Part shown: one piece after another, positions 1 to 7,695 of the stretch
Position numbering within the stretch: position 1 is the first letter of the stretch
Layout: every line of letters starts with the position of its first letter
Origin: Streptomyces sp. Ru72
GTDB taxonomy: Bacteria; Actinomycetota; Actinomycetes; Streptomycetales; Streptomycetaceae
DNA length: 35,313 bases
Direction of reading: 5' to 3'
Assembly (NCBI RefSeq): GCF_002920635.1
Contig: NZ_PQSR01000081.1
Coordinates: 1 to 35,313 of the forward strand
Notes under the pieces: model-generated
What the model was told of the DNA's origin: nothing
Seen by the model: only the letters and a program-made list of their open reading frames with translations
Databases searched by the model: none
Translations under genes and position numbers: made by a program

Positions 1-716
1 CGGACGAGCGCGAGTCGGGGCGGGCGGCCGGGTTCGAGAACGTCCCGGCGATCGTGGCGGCCGCGGCGTCGCTGCGGGCGGTGCGGGCGGAGGCGGCGGA
101 GGAGGCCCTGCGGCTGCGGGAGCTGACGGAGCGGATCCGGGCGCGGGTGCCGGAACTGGTCCCCGATGTGGAGGTGGTGGGCGATCCGGTGCGCCGGCTG
201 CCGGGGATCGTCACCTTCTCCTGTCTCTATGTCGACGGGGAGACGCTGCTGCACGAGCTGGACCGCGCGGGCTTCTCCGTCTCGTCCGGTTCGTCCTGTA
301 CGAGCAGCACGCTGACGCCAAGCCATGTGTTGAGGGCGATGGGGGTGCTGAGCGAGGGCAACGTGCGCGTGTCGCTGCCGCCGGGGACACCGGCGGAGGA
401 CGTCGAACGCTTCCTCGCGGTGCTGCCGGAGGCGGTGGCGGGGGTCCGGGAGAAGCTGGGGGCGCCCTCCCCGCGGACCGCCGGGCCGGAGGACGCCCTG
501 GTCGTCGACGCCCTCGGCAAGCGCTGCCCGCTCCCGGTGATCGAGCTGGCGAAGGTCTTCGGGGACGTCCCGGTCGGCGCCACGGTCCGCGTCCTCGCGG
601 ACGACGAGGCGGCGCGCCTGGACATCCCGGCGTGGTGCGAGATGCGGGGACAGGAGTACGTCGGAGAGGAGCCGGCGGAACGGGGTTCGGCGTACGTGGT
701 CCGCCGGCTCTCCTAG
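1..716 (+). CDS. Cysteine desulfurase / TusA sulfurtransferase fusion (3' part)
   Basis: The reading frame is open at the left edge (codons in phase from base 3), so only the C-terminal part is present. The first ~150 visible residues match the small domain of a class V aminotransferase (NifS/IscS-type, PLP-dependent): a G-F-E-N-V-P-A-I segment, then the loop SGSSCTSST, whose Cys is expected to carry the persulfide, then SHVLRAMG. The last ~75 residues form a TusA-like domain with the signature KRCPLPVIEL, whose Cys accepts sulfur in TusA proteins. The likely role is to release sulfur from L-cysteine in the cytosol and pass it intramolecularly to the TusA domain, for Fe-S cluster or thio-cofactor assembly. 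Fusions of these two domains are known in actinomycetes. It converges on the kinase gene that ends at 764. The PLP lysine lies outside the window. Confidence 0.93.
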   Translation, partial: DERESGRAAGFENVPAIVAAAASLRAVRAEAAEEALRLRELTERIRARVPELVPDVEVVGDPVRRLPGIVTFSCLYVDGETLLHELDRAGFSVSSGSSCTSSTLTPSHVLRAMGVLSEGNVRVSLPPGTPAEDVERFLAVLPEAVAGVREKLGAPSPRTAGPEDALVVDALGKRCPLPVIELAKVFGDVPVGATVRVLADDEAARLDIPAWCEMRGQEYVGEEPAERGSAYVVRRLS

Positions 717-763
717 TGCCCCGGCAGGGGGCTCATGGCACCTGCTGTGGCCCCGCTGCGGCC

Positions 764-1738
764 TCAGGCCAGGTGTTCCTGGACCTCCGCGGCGGCCTCG
801 TCCCCGTACGCCTTGGTGAAGCGCTCCATGAAGTGCGCCCGCCGCAGCTGGTACTCCTGGGTGCCCAGCGTCTCGATGACCAGGGTCGCGAGCATGCAGC
901 CCACCTGGGCCGCCCGCTCCAGCGCGACCCCCCACACCAGCCCCGAGAGGAAGCCGGCCCGGAAGGCGTCGCCGACCCCGGTCGGGTCCACCTTCGCGGT
1001 CTCCTCGGGGACTCCGACCTCGATCGGGTCCTCACCGGCGCGCTCGATGCGCACGCCGCGGGAGCCGAGCGTGGTCACCCGGTGGCCCACCCGGCCCAGG
1101 ATCTCGGAGTCCGACCAGCCCGTCTTGGTCTCGATGAGCCCCTTCTCGTACTCGTTGGAGAAGAGGTAGGTCGCCCCGTCCAGCAGTATCCGGATCTCGT
1201 CGCCGTCCATGCGGGCGATCTGCTGCGAGAAGTCCGCGGCGAACGGGATGGACCGGGAGCGGCACTCCTCCGTGTGGCGCAGCATCGCCTCGGGGTCGTC
1301 GGCGCCGATGAGGACCAGGTCGAGACCGCCGACCCGGTCGGCGACCGTCTTGAGCTCGATGAGCCGGGCCTCGCTCATGGCGCCCGTGTAGAAGGAGCCG
1401 ATCTGGTTGTGGTCGGCGTCGGTGGTGCAGACGAAGCGGGCCGTGTGCTGGGTCTCCGAGATCCGCACGGAGTCCGTGTCCACTCCGTGTCGGTCCAGCC
1501 ATGCGCGGTACTCGTCGAAGTCGGAGCCGGCCGCGCCGACCAGGATCGGCTTGGTGCCGAGCTGCCCCATACCGAAGGCGATGTTCGCGCCCACCCCGCC
1601 GCGGCGTACGTCGAGGCGGTCGACCAGGAAGGAGAGGGAGACCGTGTGCAGCTGGTCCGCGACGAACTGGTCGGCGAAGCGGCCGGGGAAGGTCATGAGG
1701 TGGTCGGTGGCGATGGAGCCGGTGACTGCGATACGCAC
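764..1738 (-). CDS. adoK: PfkB-family carbohydrate kinase, probable adenosine kinase
   Basis: A 324-residue ribokinase (PfkB) family protein. The N-terminus RIAVTGSIATDHLMTFPGRF, the glycine-rich substrate loop RRGGVGANIAFGMGQLG and the C-terminal catalytic motif DPTGVGDAFRAGF (its Asp is the general base in this family) are all present. From memory the sequence follows the Mycobacterium tuberculosis adenosine kinase Rv2202c almost along its whole length, including ISETxHTARF and the FAADxSQQxAR stretch, so phosphorylation of adenosine to AMP in purine salvage is the best guess; other sugars or nucleosides are possible. I chose the GTG at 1738 because homologues begin VRIAVTG or MRIAVTG; an AGGAGC lies about 12 bases upstream. 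The longer upstream frame is low-complexity and unlike the family. Divergent from the small gene at 1871. Confidence 0.93.
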   Translation of the reverse strand: MRIAVTGSIATDHLMTFPGRFADQFVADQLHTVSLSFLVDRLDVRRGGVGANIAFGMGQLGTKPILVGAAGSDFDEYRAWLDRHGVDTDSVRISETQHTARFVCTTDADHNQIGSFYTGAMSEARLIELKTVADRVGGLDLVLIGADDPEAMLRHTEECRSRSIPFAADFSQQIARMDGDEIRILLDGATYLFSNEYEKGLIETKTGWSDSEILGRVGHRVTTLGSRGVRIERAGEDPIEVGVPEETAKVDPTGVGDAFRAGFLSGLVWGVALERAAQVGCMLATLVIETLGTQEYQLRRAHFMERFTKAYGDEAAAEVQEHLA

Positions 1739-1817
1739 GGCTAGGACACGCTCCTGGGGCGGTGGTGATGGACAGTTCACGCTACCCGGTCCACCGGGCC
1801 CTCTGAAGCAGGCAAAA

Positions 1818-1831
1818 CTACCCGATGGTAG
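1818..1831. promoter_or_regulatory. Inverted repeat in divergent promoter region
   Basis: CTACC-CGAT-GGTAG: two perfect 5-base arms separated by four bases. It sits in the 132-base gap between the divergent adenosine kinase gene (start 1738) and the small ORF at 1871, about 28 bases before the latter's TACGGT box. Position and symmetry suit a dimeric regulator, but the arms are short and I do not recognise the motif. Confidence 0.3.
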
Positions 1832-1858
1832 ATCTTTCCCGGTGGGCCCGGGCCTGCC

Positions 1859-1864
1859 TACGGT
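1859..1864 (+). promoter_or_regulatory. -10-like TACGGT box, leaderless start
   Basis: TACGGT fits the actinobacterial TANNNT -10 pattern and ends six bases before the ATG at 1871, the spacing seen in leaderless transcripts. No Shine-Dalgarno sequence precedes this ATG. A good -35 box is not visible. Confidence 0.45.
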
Positions 1865-1870
1865 GCGGCC

Positions 1871-2086
1871 ATGACGAAGCTCGAGGTCCTCGGCACCGCC
1901 CCGCTCGGCACGGAACCGGAAGGAGACCTGGCGTCGCTGCGCGGCGACTGTGCCCGCATGGTCCCGCACTGGGCCGCACCCGCGAAGGCCGCTTCCGCGC
2001 CGGTCTCACCGTCCTCGATCCACGGCGTCAGCGTGCCGTCCGCCTCCGCCCGCCTCCTGGACGCGATGTCCGACTACGGGGACTGA
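1871..2086 (+). CDS. Small hypothetical protein (71 aa)
   Basis: An ATG-initiated 71-residue frame ending at TGA. It has no recognised domain, no membrane segment and no signal peptide; the C-terminal third is rich in Ser and Ala and ends LLDAMSDYGD. Support for its being real is indirect: the TACGGT box at leaderless distance, the ATG fitting that position exactly, and the lack of any other gene in the divergent gap. The next gene starts 165 bases further on. I cannot assign a function, and it may be spurious. Confidence 0.45.
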   Translation: MTKLEVLGTAPLGTEPEGDLASLRGDCARMVPHWAAPAKAASAPVSPSSIHGVSVPSASARLLDAMSDYGD

Positions 2087-2251
2087 TCCCGCGCCCGGCC
2101 GCGCCCGGCCGACCGGCGCGAGGGAACCGTGCGCTCCCCCGCCGCGTCCCATCGCCGTCCCCCGTAAGAGGGAGGCGGGATACGACCCATCGTGCCCTTT
2201 TCCGGCACGGCGGGGTCTCCTGGGACAGCGTGGAGCCGAAGGAGCGATGCG

Positions 2252-3778
2252 GTGAACACCGAGCGACCCGACGACGTGAGCGAGACCGCGGACGTCCCCG
2301 AGGGCGGGGGCGGCGCCGTGCCGCGACGGCGTTCCCCGGTGGTGGTCGCCTCGGTCGCGGCCGCGGTCCTGCTGGTCGGGGGCGGCGGGGCGTATCTGGC
2401 CACGAGCCTGTCCGGCGGGGCGGGCGGCTCCTCCGCACCGGGCGGTGACGGCGCTCCCCCGGCGCTGGCCCTCGACGGCCGCGGCGGGGTCGGCTCGCCG
2501 GGCATCGCGGTGGGCGAGCCGAACCCGTACGGCACGACGTACCGCGCGGCGGGCAAGCTCCCCAGTGGCCCCGGGTCGGCACCCGTGTACTGGGCGAAGG
2601 GCGAGGTGAAGCGGGACGAGGTGGCCCGGCTCGCCAAGGCGCTGGACGTGAGCGGCACGCCGCAGCGGGCCGGCGACTCCTGGACGGTGGGCGGCGGCAA
2701 GGACGGGGCCCAGCCGCTGCTGCGGGTGGCCGGGCAGGCGCCGGGGATGTGGACGTTCAGCCGGTACGGGCCCGGGTCCGACAACCTGTGTCAGGGCAGC
2801 AAGGTGTGCGCCTCCGCGCAGGGCTCCGCTGAGGGCTCCTCCTCCGTGGTGAGCGAGGCCGGGGCGAAACGGGCCGCCGCTGCGGTGCTGAAGGCGCTCG
2901 GCCAGGACGGCGCCAAGCTGGACGCGCACCAGGTCCTCGGCTCCGTGCGGGTGGTGAACGCCGATCCGGAGGTCGGCGGGCTGCCCACGCACGGCTGGTC
3001 GACCGGTCTCCAGGTGGCCGCCGACGGCCTCGTGGTGGGCGGCAGCGGCAATGTGAAGGCGCCGGTCAAGGGAGCGGCGTATCCCGTGCTCGACGCGAAG
3101 CGGACGCTGGAGCTGATGAACGGCGCGCCGTCGTACGGCCGCAAGGGCATCGGCGGCTGCGCCAGTCCCGTACCGCTGAAGGACCGGGACGAGCAGCCGT
3201 GCGGGGCGTCCACCGCGGCGCCGAAGCGGGCGTCGGCGACGGTGGACGGCGCGGTGTTCGGGCTGGCCCGGCACTCCGTGAACGGCCAGGCGGTGCTGGT
3301 GCCGTCGTGGCTGTTCGAGGTACGGCAGACGGGGGCCGGGGACGGCCTGACGGTGACGTATCCGGCGATCGACCCGCGGTATCTGACCACTCCGCAGCCG
3401 CCGGGGCAGCCGGGCCGGACGCCGTCCCCGGGTACGAGTGCTCCGGGCGGGACACCGTCCGCGGCGCCCGCGCCCACGAAGCACGACGTGAAGGTGATGG
3501 GCTACACCGCCGACGGCCAGGACCTCACGATCGCCTACGAGGGCGGGGTGTGTGCCGACTACGAGGCGTCCGTGAGCGAGGGCTCGCGGAAGGTGACGGT
3601 GACCGTGACCGAGACGCCCTGGCGGGGCAAGGTGTGCATCATGATCGCCAAGGTCTACCACGAGACGCTGCACCTCGAGGCGCCGCTCGGCGACCGCCAG
3701 GTGGTCGGTTCGGACGGCACGCCGATCCCGAAGGGAACGGTGCCCGCCGACGGGGCGGGGCCTCCGCTCGCGCGTTAG
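2252..3778 (+). CDS. Membrane-anchored extracytoplasmic protein of unknown function
   Basis: A 508-residue protein started at GTG 2252, preceded by AAGGAG (2239-2244) at good spacing; the frame upstream reads as non-conserved sequence. Topology by eye: a short cytosolic acidic/Gly-rich tail of ~25 residues, a basic patch (PRRRSP), one membrane helix at about residues 28-46 (VVVASVAAAVLLVGGGGAYL), then a large outside domain. This contains pairs of Cys (LCQGSKVC, GGCASPVPLK...EQPC, GVCADYEAS...KVCIMI), likely disulfides. A Pro/Ser/Thr/Gly-rich linker lies near residues 390-410, followed by a ~95-residue C-terminal domain. Streptomyces genomes often carry such a 'large membrane protein' beside erpA/nadA. 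No enzymatic motif was found. It converges on erpA across a strong hairpin. Confidence 0.85.
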   Translation: MNTERPDDVSETADVPEGGGGAVPRRRSPVVVASVAAAVLLVGGGGAYLATSLSGGAGGSSAPGGDGAPPALALDGRGGVGSPGIAVGEPNPYGTTYRAAGKLPSGPGSAPVYWAKGEVKRDEVARLAKALDVSGTPQRAGDSWTVGGGKDGAQPLLRVAGQAPGMWTFSRYGPGSDNLCQGSKVCASAQGSAEGSSSVVSEAGAKRAAAAVLKALGQDGAKLDAHQVLGSVRVVNADPEVGGLPTHGWSTGLQVAADGLVVGGSGNVKAPVKGAAYPVLDAKRTLELMNGAPSYGRKGIGGCASPVPLKDRDEQPCGASTAAPKRASATVDGAVFGLARHSVNGQAVLVPSWLFEVRQTGAGDGLTVTYPAIDPRYLTTPQPPGQPGRTPSPGTSAPGGTPSAAPAPTKHDVKVMGYTADGQDLTIAYEGGVCADYEASVSEGSRKVTVTVTETPWRGKVCIMIAKVYHETLHLEAPLGDRQVVGSDGTPIPKGTVPADGAGPPLAR

Positions 3779-3796
3779 GAGCCTTGGCGGATGGAC

Positions 3797-3831
3797 GAAG
3801 GCGGCGCCCCCGGATGGGGGACGCCGCCTTC
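3797..3831. terminator. Bidirectional terminator hairpin
   Basis: GAAGGCGGCG (3797-3806) pairs with CGCCGCCTTC (3822-3831). Inside it CCCCC pairs with GGGGG around the loop GGAT, with a single bulged A. The 15-bp GC-rich stem sits between the convergent membrane-protein gene and erpA and would serve both strands. Confidence 0.8.
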
Positions 3832-3854
3832 ACACGCCTACTGGTGGGCGCTGC

Positions 3855-4211
3855 TCAGCTGAAGGAGTCGCCGCAGGCGCAGGAGCCCGTCGCGTTCGGG
3901 TTGTCGATGGTGAAGCCCTGCTTCTCGATGGTGTCGACGAAGTCGATGGTCGCGCCGCCCAGGTACGGGGCGCTCATGCGGTCGGTGACGACCTTGACCC
4001 CGCCGAAGTCCTTCTCCACGTCGCCGTCGAGCGAGCGCTCGTCGAAGAAGAGCTGGTAGCGCAGGCCGGAGCAGCCGCCGGGCTGGACCGCGACGCGCAG
4101 CGCCAGGTCGTCACGGCCTTCCTGGTCGAGCAGGGCCTTGACCTTGGCCGCGGCGGCGTCGGTCAGGATGATGCCGTCGGTGACGGTGGTGGTCTCGTCC
4201 TGTACGGACAT
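3855..4211 (-). CDS. erpA: Iron-sulfur cluster insertion protein ErpA (A-type carrier)
   Basis: A 118-residue HesB/IscA/ErpA-family protein. All three ligand cysteines of A-type carriers are present: C47 in GGCSGLRY and C111/C113 in SCACG near the C-terminus. ATG 4211 is preceded by GGGAGAG. A-type carriers accept Fe-S clusters from the assembly scaffold and deliver them to apo-enzymes in the cytosol. It is divergent from nadA, whose product needs a [4Fe-4S] cluster, and lies near a cysteine desulfurase gene, so local supply of clusters to NadA is a reasonable inference. The short acidic N-terminal extension (MSVQDETTTVTDGI) is usual in actinomycetes. Confidence 0.95.
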   Translation of the reverse strand: MSVQDETTTVTDGIILTDAAAAKVKALLDQEGRDDLALRVAVQPGGCSGLRYQLFFDERSLDGDVEKDFGGVKVVTDRMSAPYLGGATIDFVDTIEKQGFTIDNPNATGSCACGDSFS

Positions 4212-4385
4212 CTACATCTCTCCCGGGTTGTACGGAGACTGCTTGCCGACGAGTGCAACCGGCGTGGCCGCGGATTCATTCCGGGCCTGCGCGCGTCTTT
4301 TCGCGTCTCGCTTCTTCCTCATGCTCGCACACACGCCGGAACACGCACACCGGCCTGTGGAGGGACGGCCGTGGGCGGACCGGGA

Positions 4386-4450
4386 TTCACGTCACATCGA
4401 CGCTATCGCCATCGTCAAAGTGACGTGAAGCGGTTATGATAGATAGCGTC
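4386..4450. promoter_or_regulatory. Two interleaved inverted repeats upstream of nadA
   Basis: Arm A TTCACGTCAC (4386-4395) is exactly complementary to A' GTGACGTGAA (4420-4429). Arm B GACGCTATC (4399-4407) is exactly complementary to B' GATAGCGTC (4442-4450). The order A-B-A'-B' means the two repeats overlap and could not both form simple hairpins. A good -10 hexamer TATGAT (4435-4440) lies between A' and B', so a repressor on these sites would cover the nadA promoter. The 320-base gap 4212-4532 has no other recognisable feature. An NAD-responsive or Fe-S-responsive operator is a guess; I do not recognise the motif. Confidence 0.55.
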
Positions 4451-4532
4451 AATTCGACGAAAAGGCGTGTCCAGCATGTCCCGCCGGCCCTCCCCGGGGC
4501 CGGCGAGCCGCAGAACAGAAAGGGTGCGTGCC

Positions 4533-5717
4533 GTGACCACCGCCCAGACCCAGGAGCTCGACGTACAGCCGACGCCCCTCGCCCTCCTGCTGCTCGGCCG
4601 CGAGGCCGACCCGAAGAGCGAACGGGGTGTCGAGTGTCCCGGCGAGCTTCCCTCCCCGTCCGACCCGGACCTGGTCGAGCGCGCCCGCGCGGCCAAGGAG
4701 AAGCTGGGCGACAAGGTGTTCGTGCTCGGGCACCACTACCAGCGCGACGAGGTCATCCAGTTCGCGGACGTCACGGGCGACTCCTTCAAGCTGGCCCGGG
4801 ATGCCGCGGCGCGACCGGAGGCCGAGTACATCGTCTTCTGCGGTGTGCACTTCATGGCGGAGTCGGCGGACATCCTGACCTCCGACCACCAGAAGGTGGT
4901 CCTGCCCGACCTCGCGGCCGGCTGCTCCATGGCCGACATGGCGACGGCCGAGCAGGTCGCCGAGTGCTGGGACGTGCTGAGCGAGGCGGGGATCGCCGAG
5001 CAGGTCGTGCCGGTCTCGTACATGAACTCGTCCGCGGACATCAAGGCGTTCACGGGCAAACACGGCGGCACGATCTGCACGTCGTCGAACGCGAAGCGGG
5101 CGCTGGAGTGGGCGTTCCAGCAGGGTGAGAAGGTCCTGTTCCTGCCGGACCAGCACCTGGGCCGCAACACCGCGGTGCGCGACATGGGCATGTCCCTCGA
5201 GGACTGCGTCGTCTACAACCCGCACCGCCCGAACGGCGGCCTGACCGCCGACGAGCTGCGCGCCGCGAAGATGATCCTCTGGCGCGGCCACTGCTCGGTG
5301 CACGGACGCTTCAACCTGGACTCGGTGAACGACGTGCGGGAGCGGATCCCGGGCGTCAACGTGCTGGTGCACCCCGAGTGCAAGCACGAGGTCGTGACGG
5401 CGGCGGACTACGTCGGTTCGACCGAGTACATCATCAAGACGCTGGAGGCGGCCCCGGCGGGCTCGAAGTGGGCCATCGGCACGGAGCTGAACCTGGTCCG
5501 CCGCCTGGCGAACCGTTTCGCGCCGGAGGGCAAGGAGATCGTCTTCCTCGACAAGACGGTCTGCTTCTGCTCCACGATGAACCGCATCGACCTCCCCCAC
5601 CTGGTGTGGGCCTTGGAGTCCCTGGCCGAGGGGAACCTGGTGAACCGCATCGAGGTGGACAAGGAGACGGAGGCGTTCGCGAAGCTGGCGCTGGAGCGGA
5701 TGCTGGCTCTGCCGTAG
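4533..5717 (+). CDS. nadA: Quinolinate synthase NadA
   Basis: A 394-residue NadA, the [4Fe-4S] enzyme that condenses iminoaspartate with dihydroxyacetone phosphate to quinolinate in de novo NAD synthesis. Family landmarks: LGHHYQRDEV (residues ~65-74), FCGVHFMAE with C103, PDLAAGCSMADM, SNA in the middle domain, GHCSVHGRF with C254, HPEC, and VCFCSTMN with C344/C346. The cluster ligands are most likely C103, C254 and one of the last pair. The length is that of the longer NadA subfamily of actinomycetes and Bacillus. I chose GTG 4533 with AAAGGG upstream; an ATG at 4467 in the same frame would add a basic tail not seen in the family. nadB and nadC do not follow, so it appears monocistronic, ended by the hairpin at 5740. 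Confidence 0.95.
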   Translation: MTTAQTQELDVQPTPLALLLLGREADPKSERGVECPGELPSPSDPDLVERARAAKEKLGDKVFVLGHHYQRDEVIQFADVTGDSFKLARDAAARPEAEYIVFCGVHFMAESADILTSDHQKVVLPDLAAGCSMADMATAEQVAECWDVLSEAGIAEQVVPVSYMNSSADIKAFTGKHGGTICTSSNAKRALEWAFQQGEKVLFLPDQHLGRNTAVRDMGMSLEDCVVYNPHRPNGGLTADELRAAKMILWRGHCSVHGRFNLDSVNDVRERIPGVNVLVHPECKHEVVTAADYVGSTEYIIKTLEAAPAGSKWAIGTELNLVRRLANRFAPEGKEIVFLDKTVCFCSTMNRIDLPHLVWALESLAEGNLVNRIEVDKETEAFAKLALERMLALP

Positions 5718-5739
5718 TGGCGAGGTGGTGCTGACGTGA

Positions 5740-5780
5740 CAGTGCCCCGGCCGCCCGCCCTCACCGGCGCCGGGGCACTG
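5740..5780. terminator. Terminator hairpin after nadA
   Basis: CAGTGCCCCGGC (5740-5751) and GCCGGGGCACTG (5769-5780) form a perfect 12-bp stem with a 17-base loop. It lies 22 bases past the nadA stop and between convergent genes, so it probably acts on both strands. Confidence 0.75.
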
Positions 5781-5832
5781 CCCTGCGCGTACGGGTTCCG
5801 CCGCAGAGCCGTCGGACCGTCGGATGCGCCGG

Positions 5833-6303
5833 TCAGTTGCGGTCGCCGCTCGCTGCACAAGCTCCCGTGGCCACCGCCCGCCCTCCAGGCGCCCTTCCGT
5901 GCAACCTCAGATAGAAGCGCTGCAGGGACTCCTCGGGTCCGCCCGCCTCGAAGCGGTTGCCGACCTTGCCGAGCGGGTTCCAGATCCGCCCGTCCGGCAT
6001 GCGCACGCCGACCGGCTGCCCGAAGTAGGCACGCTGGTCGGCGTCGAAGTCCACCCACACCGCCCCCGCGCGGCGCACGAGCACCTCACCGACGTACGCT
6101 CCGATCCCGAAGAGCGCGTCCCGCGCCCTGTCCCGATCGGCGCCGCCCTTGCGCAGCCCGTCGATGAGGAAGTCGACGACCCGCAGACTGGCCACGGAGT
6201 AGTCGAGCGGCAGCCGGTGGCGAGCGGTGACACGCGCGACGAAGCCCGCGGCGTACCGCCTCATCTCACCGGCACTCACCACACGTTCGCTCCCCCTGGC
6301 CAT
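5833..6303 (-). CDS. Conserved hypothetical protein (156 aa)
   Basis: A 156-residue soluble protein with no signal peptide or membrane helix. I chose ATG 6303 because it is preceded by a purine-rich GAAGGGATGGGGG stretch; the longer frame adds sequence that looks non-coding. Visible features are an N-terminal helical region (EMRRYAAGFVARVTARHRLPLDYSVASLRVVD), a GIGAYVGEVLVRR segment followed by WVDFDADQRAYFGQPVGVRM, and DGRIWNPLGKVGNRFE. The 'GAYVGEVLVR..GAVWVDF...P.G...P...V.NRFE' pattern is shared by small actinobacterial proteins of unknown function. The C-terminal ~20 residues are low-complexity. It converges on nadA. I cannot assign a function. Confidence 0.75.
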   Translation of the reverse strand: MARGSERVVSAGEMRRYAAGFVARVTARHRLPLDYSVASLRVVDFLIDGLRKGGADRDRARDALFGIGAYVGEVLVRRAGAVWVDFDADQRAYFGQPVGVRMPDGRIWNPLGKVGNRFEAGGPEESLQRFYLRLHGRAPGGRAVATGACAASGDRN

Positions 6304-6665
6304 GGCCCCCCATCCCTTCGCTCGGCGCGGGGGAAGCCGAACCGATTCCCCCGCTTGACCAAGCGGATGCCGTCTCTTGAACATCACAAGTCATGGGCAT
6401 GGCAATCGTCACATGGAAAAGTCACAGGCGGCGTACAACCTTTTCACCGCTCACGCGTCCCGCTCACCACACCCGACTGGTGGTGCTCCTACCGGGTCGC
6501 TCTCGCGGCGCGCGGCGTCGACGAGCCCCCAGGACGCAGGGCGGGCAGGCCGGCCGCGGCGCGCGCCGGTACCGCCCTCGCCGCTGTGCGCGGTGGTCAC
6601 CGCCAGGGTGTCGCGTCCGGCGTCAGAAGGGCCTGTATACGGCCTTCGTCTCGACTGTCCGCGCA

Positions 6666-6695
6666 TTGGTGACGGGGCCGCGGCTGCTGTATAAC
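6666..6695 (+). promoter_or_regulatory. Promoter of the lipoprotein gene
   Basis: TTGGTG (6666-6671) and TATAAC (6690-6695) are 18 bases apart, a good vegetative-type promoter. The predicted start of transcription is near 6702, about 25 bases before ATG 6727. The rest of the 423-base gap 6304-6726 shows nothing I can name beyond an imperfect repeat around 6633-6651. Confidence 0.5.
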
Positions 6696-6726
6696 CAGGC
6701 GCTCGCGATCGTGGAGGAGTACCCGC

Positions 6727-7650
6727 ATGAGACCCCGTTCCGCTGCCGCCCTGGCGGTTCCCGTCCTGTCACTTCTGCCCCTCTCCCTGACCGGGTGTTC
6801 CGGAGGTGGCACCGGCGGGACGGAGTCGGCGGCCACCGGAATGCCGGCGGGGTCGACGTCCGGGAACGTCGATGCCAACGGGCGGAAGGGCGGGAGCGAG
6901 CAGGCGGAACCGGCCGAGCCGCGCACCCCGGAGGAGTTTCTCGCACGGGCGCGCAAGGCGATGTCCGCGGAACACGGATGGACCTTCGCGGTGAAGGGGA
7001 ACGAGGGCCTGGTGGTGCAGGGCCGGCAGAACACCGCCACCTACACCGCCACGGTCCGGCGGACGCAGCAGCCCGAGGCGCTGCACTCCACCGGGACCAC
7101 CTACACCAAGGGCACCGCCAAGCCGGAGGAGGTCTACCTCGTCGGCGGAACGGGTTACGTCCGGAAGGGCGGATCCGGCGCGCAGTGGAAGAGCGGTCCC
7201 CTCTCCGACCCCGAGATCGCCGACGTCGTCGAGGACCCGATCGCCGCGCTGGAGGCCTTCCGGACGTACGCCCGGGAGGAGAAGACCGGTGGCGGCGTCT
7301 CGGTGGACACGCCGGCCGGCCGGGCCGAACTGCGGGTGACCGTACCCACCGCCACCCTGCCGACAGTGCGGCAGCGAGCCGTCGTCAAGAATGCGGTACG
7401 CGAACTCACCCCCACTTTGCGGCAGTTGCGCGCGGCGGGCGTCGCGGCTCCCGAGAGCCGGATCAAGGTCGAGCACGTCGAGGAGGACCTGACCCTCGAC
7501 TCCACCACGTACCGGATCACGTCCCACCGCTTCCGGTGCACCTTCCTCATCCCTTACGGCGCCCAGAGCATCCGCTACACACAGGACGTGACGGAACGCA
7601 CCGAGGGCGTGTTCAGGGGGGTCATCGAGCTTCCGGCGGGCGTGCGGTGA
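6727..7650 (+). CDS. Secreted lipoprotein of unknown function
   Basis: A 307-residue lipoprotein: basic start MRPRSAA, hydrophobic stretch LAVPVLSLLPLSL and lipobox LTGC (Cys24), followed by a Gly/Ser/Thr-rich spacer. The mature part (from about residue 60) begins EEFLARARKAMSAEHGWTF and alternates polar and hydrophobic residues in a beta-rich pattern (TYTATVRRTQQPEALHST, EEVYLVGGTGYVRKGG). This recalls the LolA/LppX-LprG type of actinobacterial lipoproteins, which bind lipids; that resemblance is only by overall pattern. A GGAGGAG ribosome site lies 8 bases before the ATG. The gene marks the left edge of the decayed region and has its own promoter. Confidence 0.85.
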   Translation: MRPRSAAALAVPVLSLLPLSLTGCSGGGTGGTESAATGMPAGSTSGNVDANGRKGGSEQAEPAEPRTPEEFLARARKAMSAEHGWTFAVKGNEGLVVQGRQNTATYTATVRRTQQPEALHSTGTTYTKGTAKPEEVYLVGGTGYVRKGGSGAQWKSGPLSDPEIADVVEDPIAALEAFRTYAREEKTGGGVSVDTPAGRAELRVTVPTATLPTVRQRAVVKNAVRELTPTLRQLRAAGVAAPESRIKVEHVEEDLTLDSTTYRITSHRFRCTFLIPYGAQSIRYTQDVTERTEGVFRGVIELPAGVR

Positions 7651-7695
7651 GCGAACCGGTGGATGCACCGACGCCGGCGCCTCACCGATGCAGTA

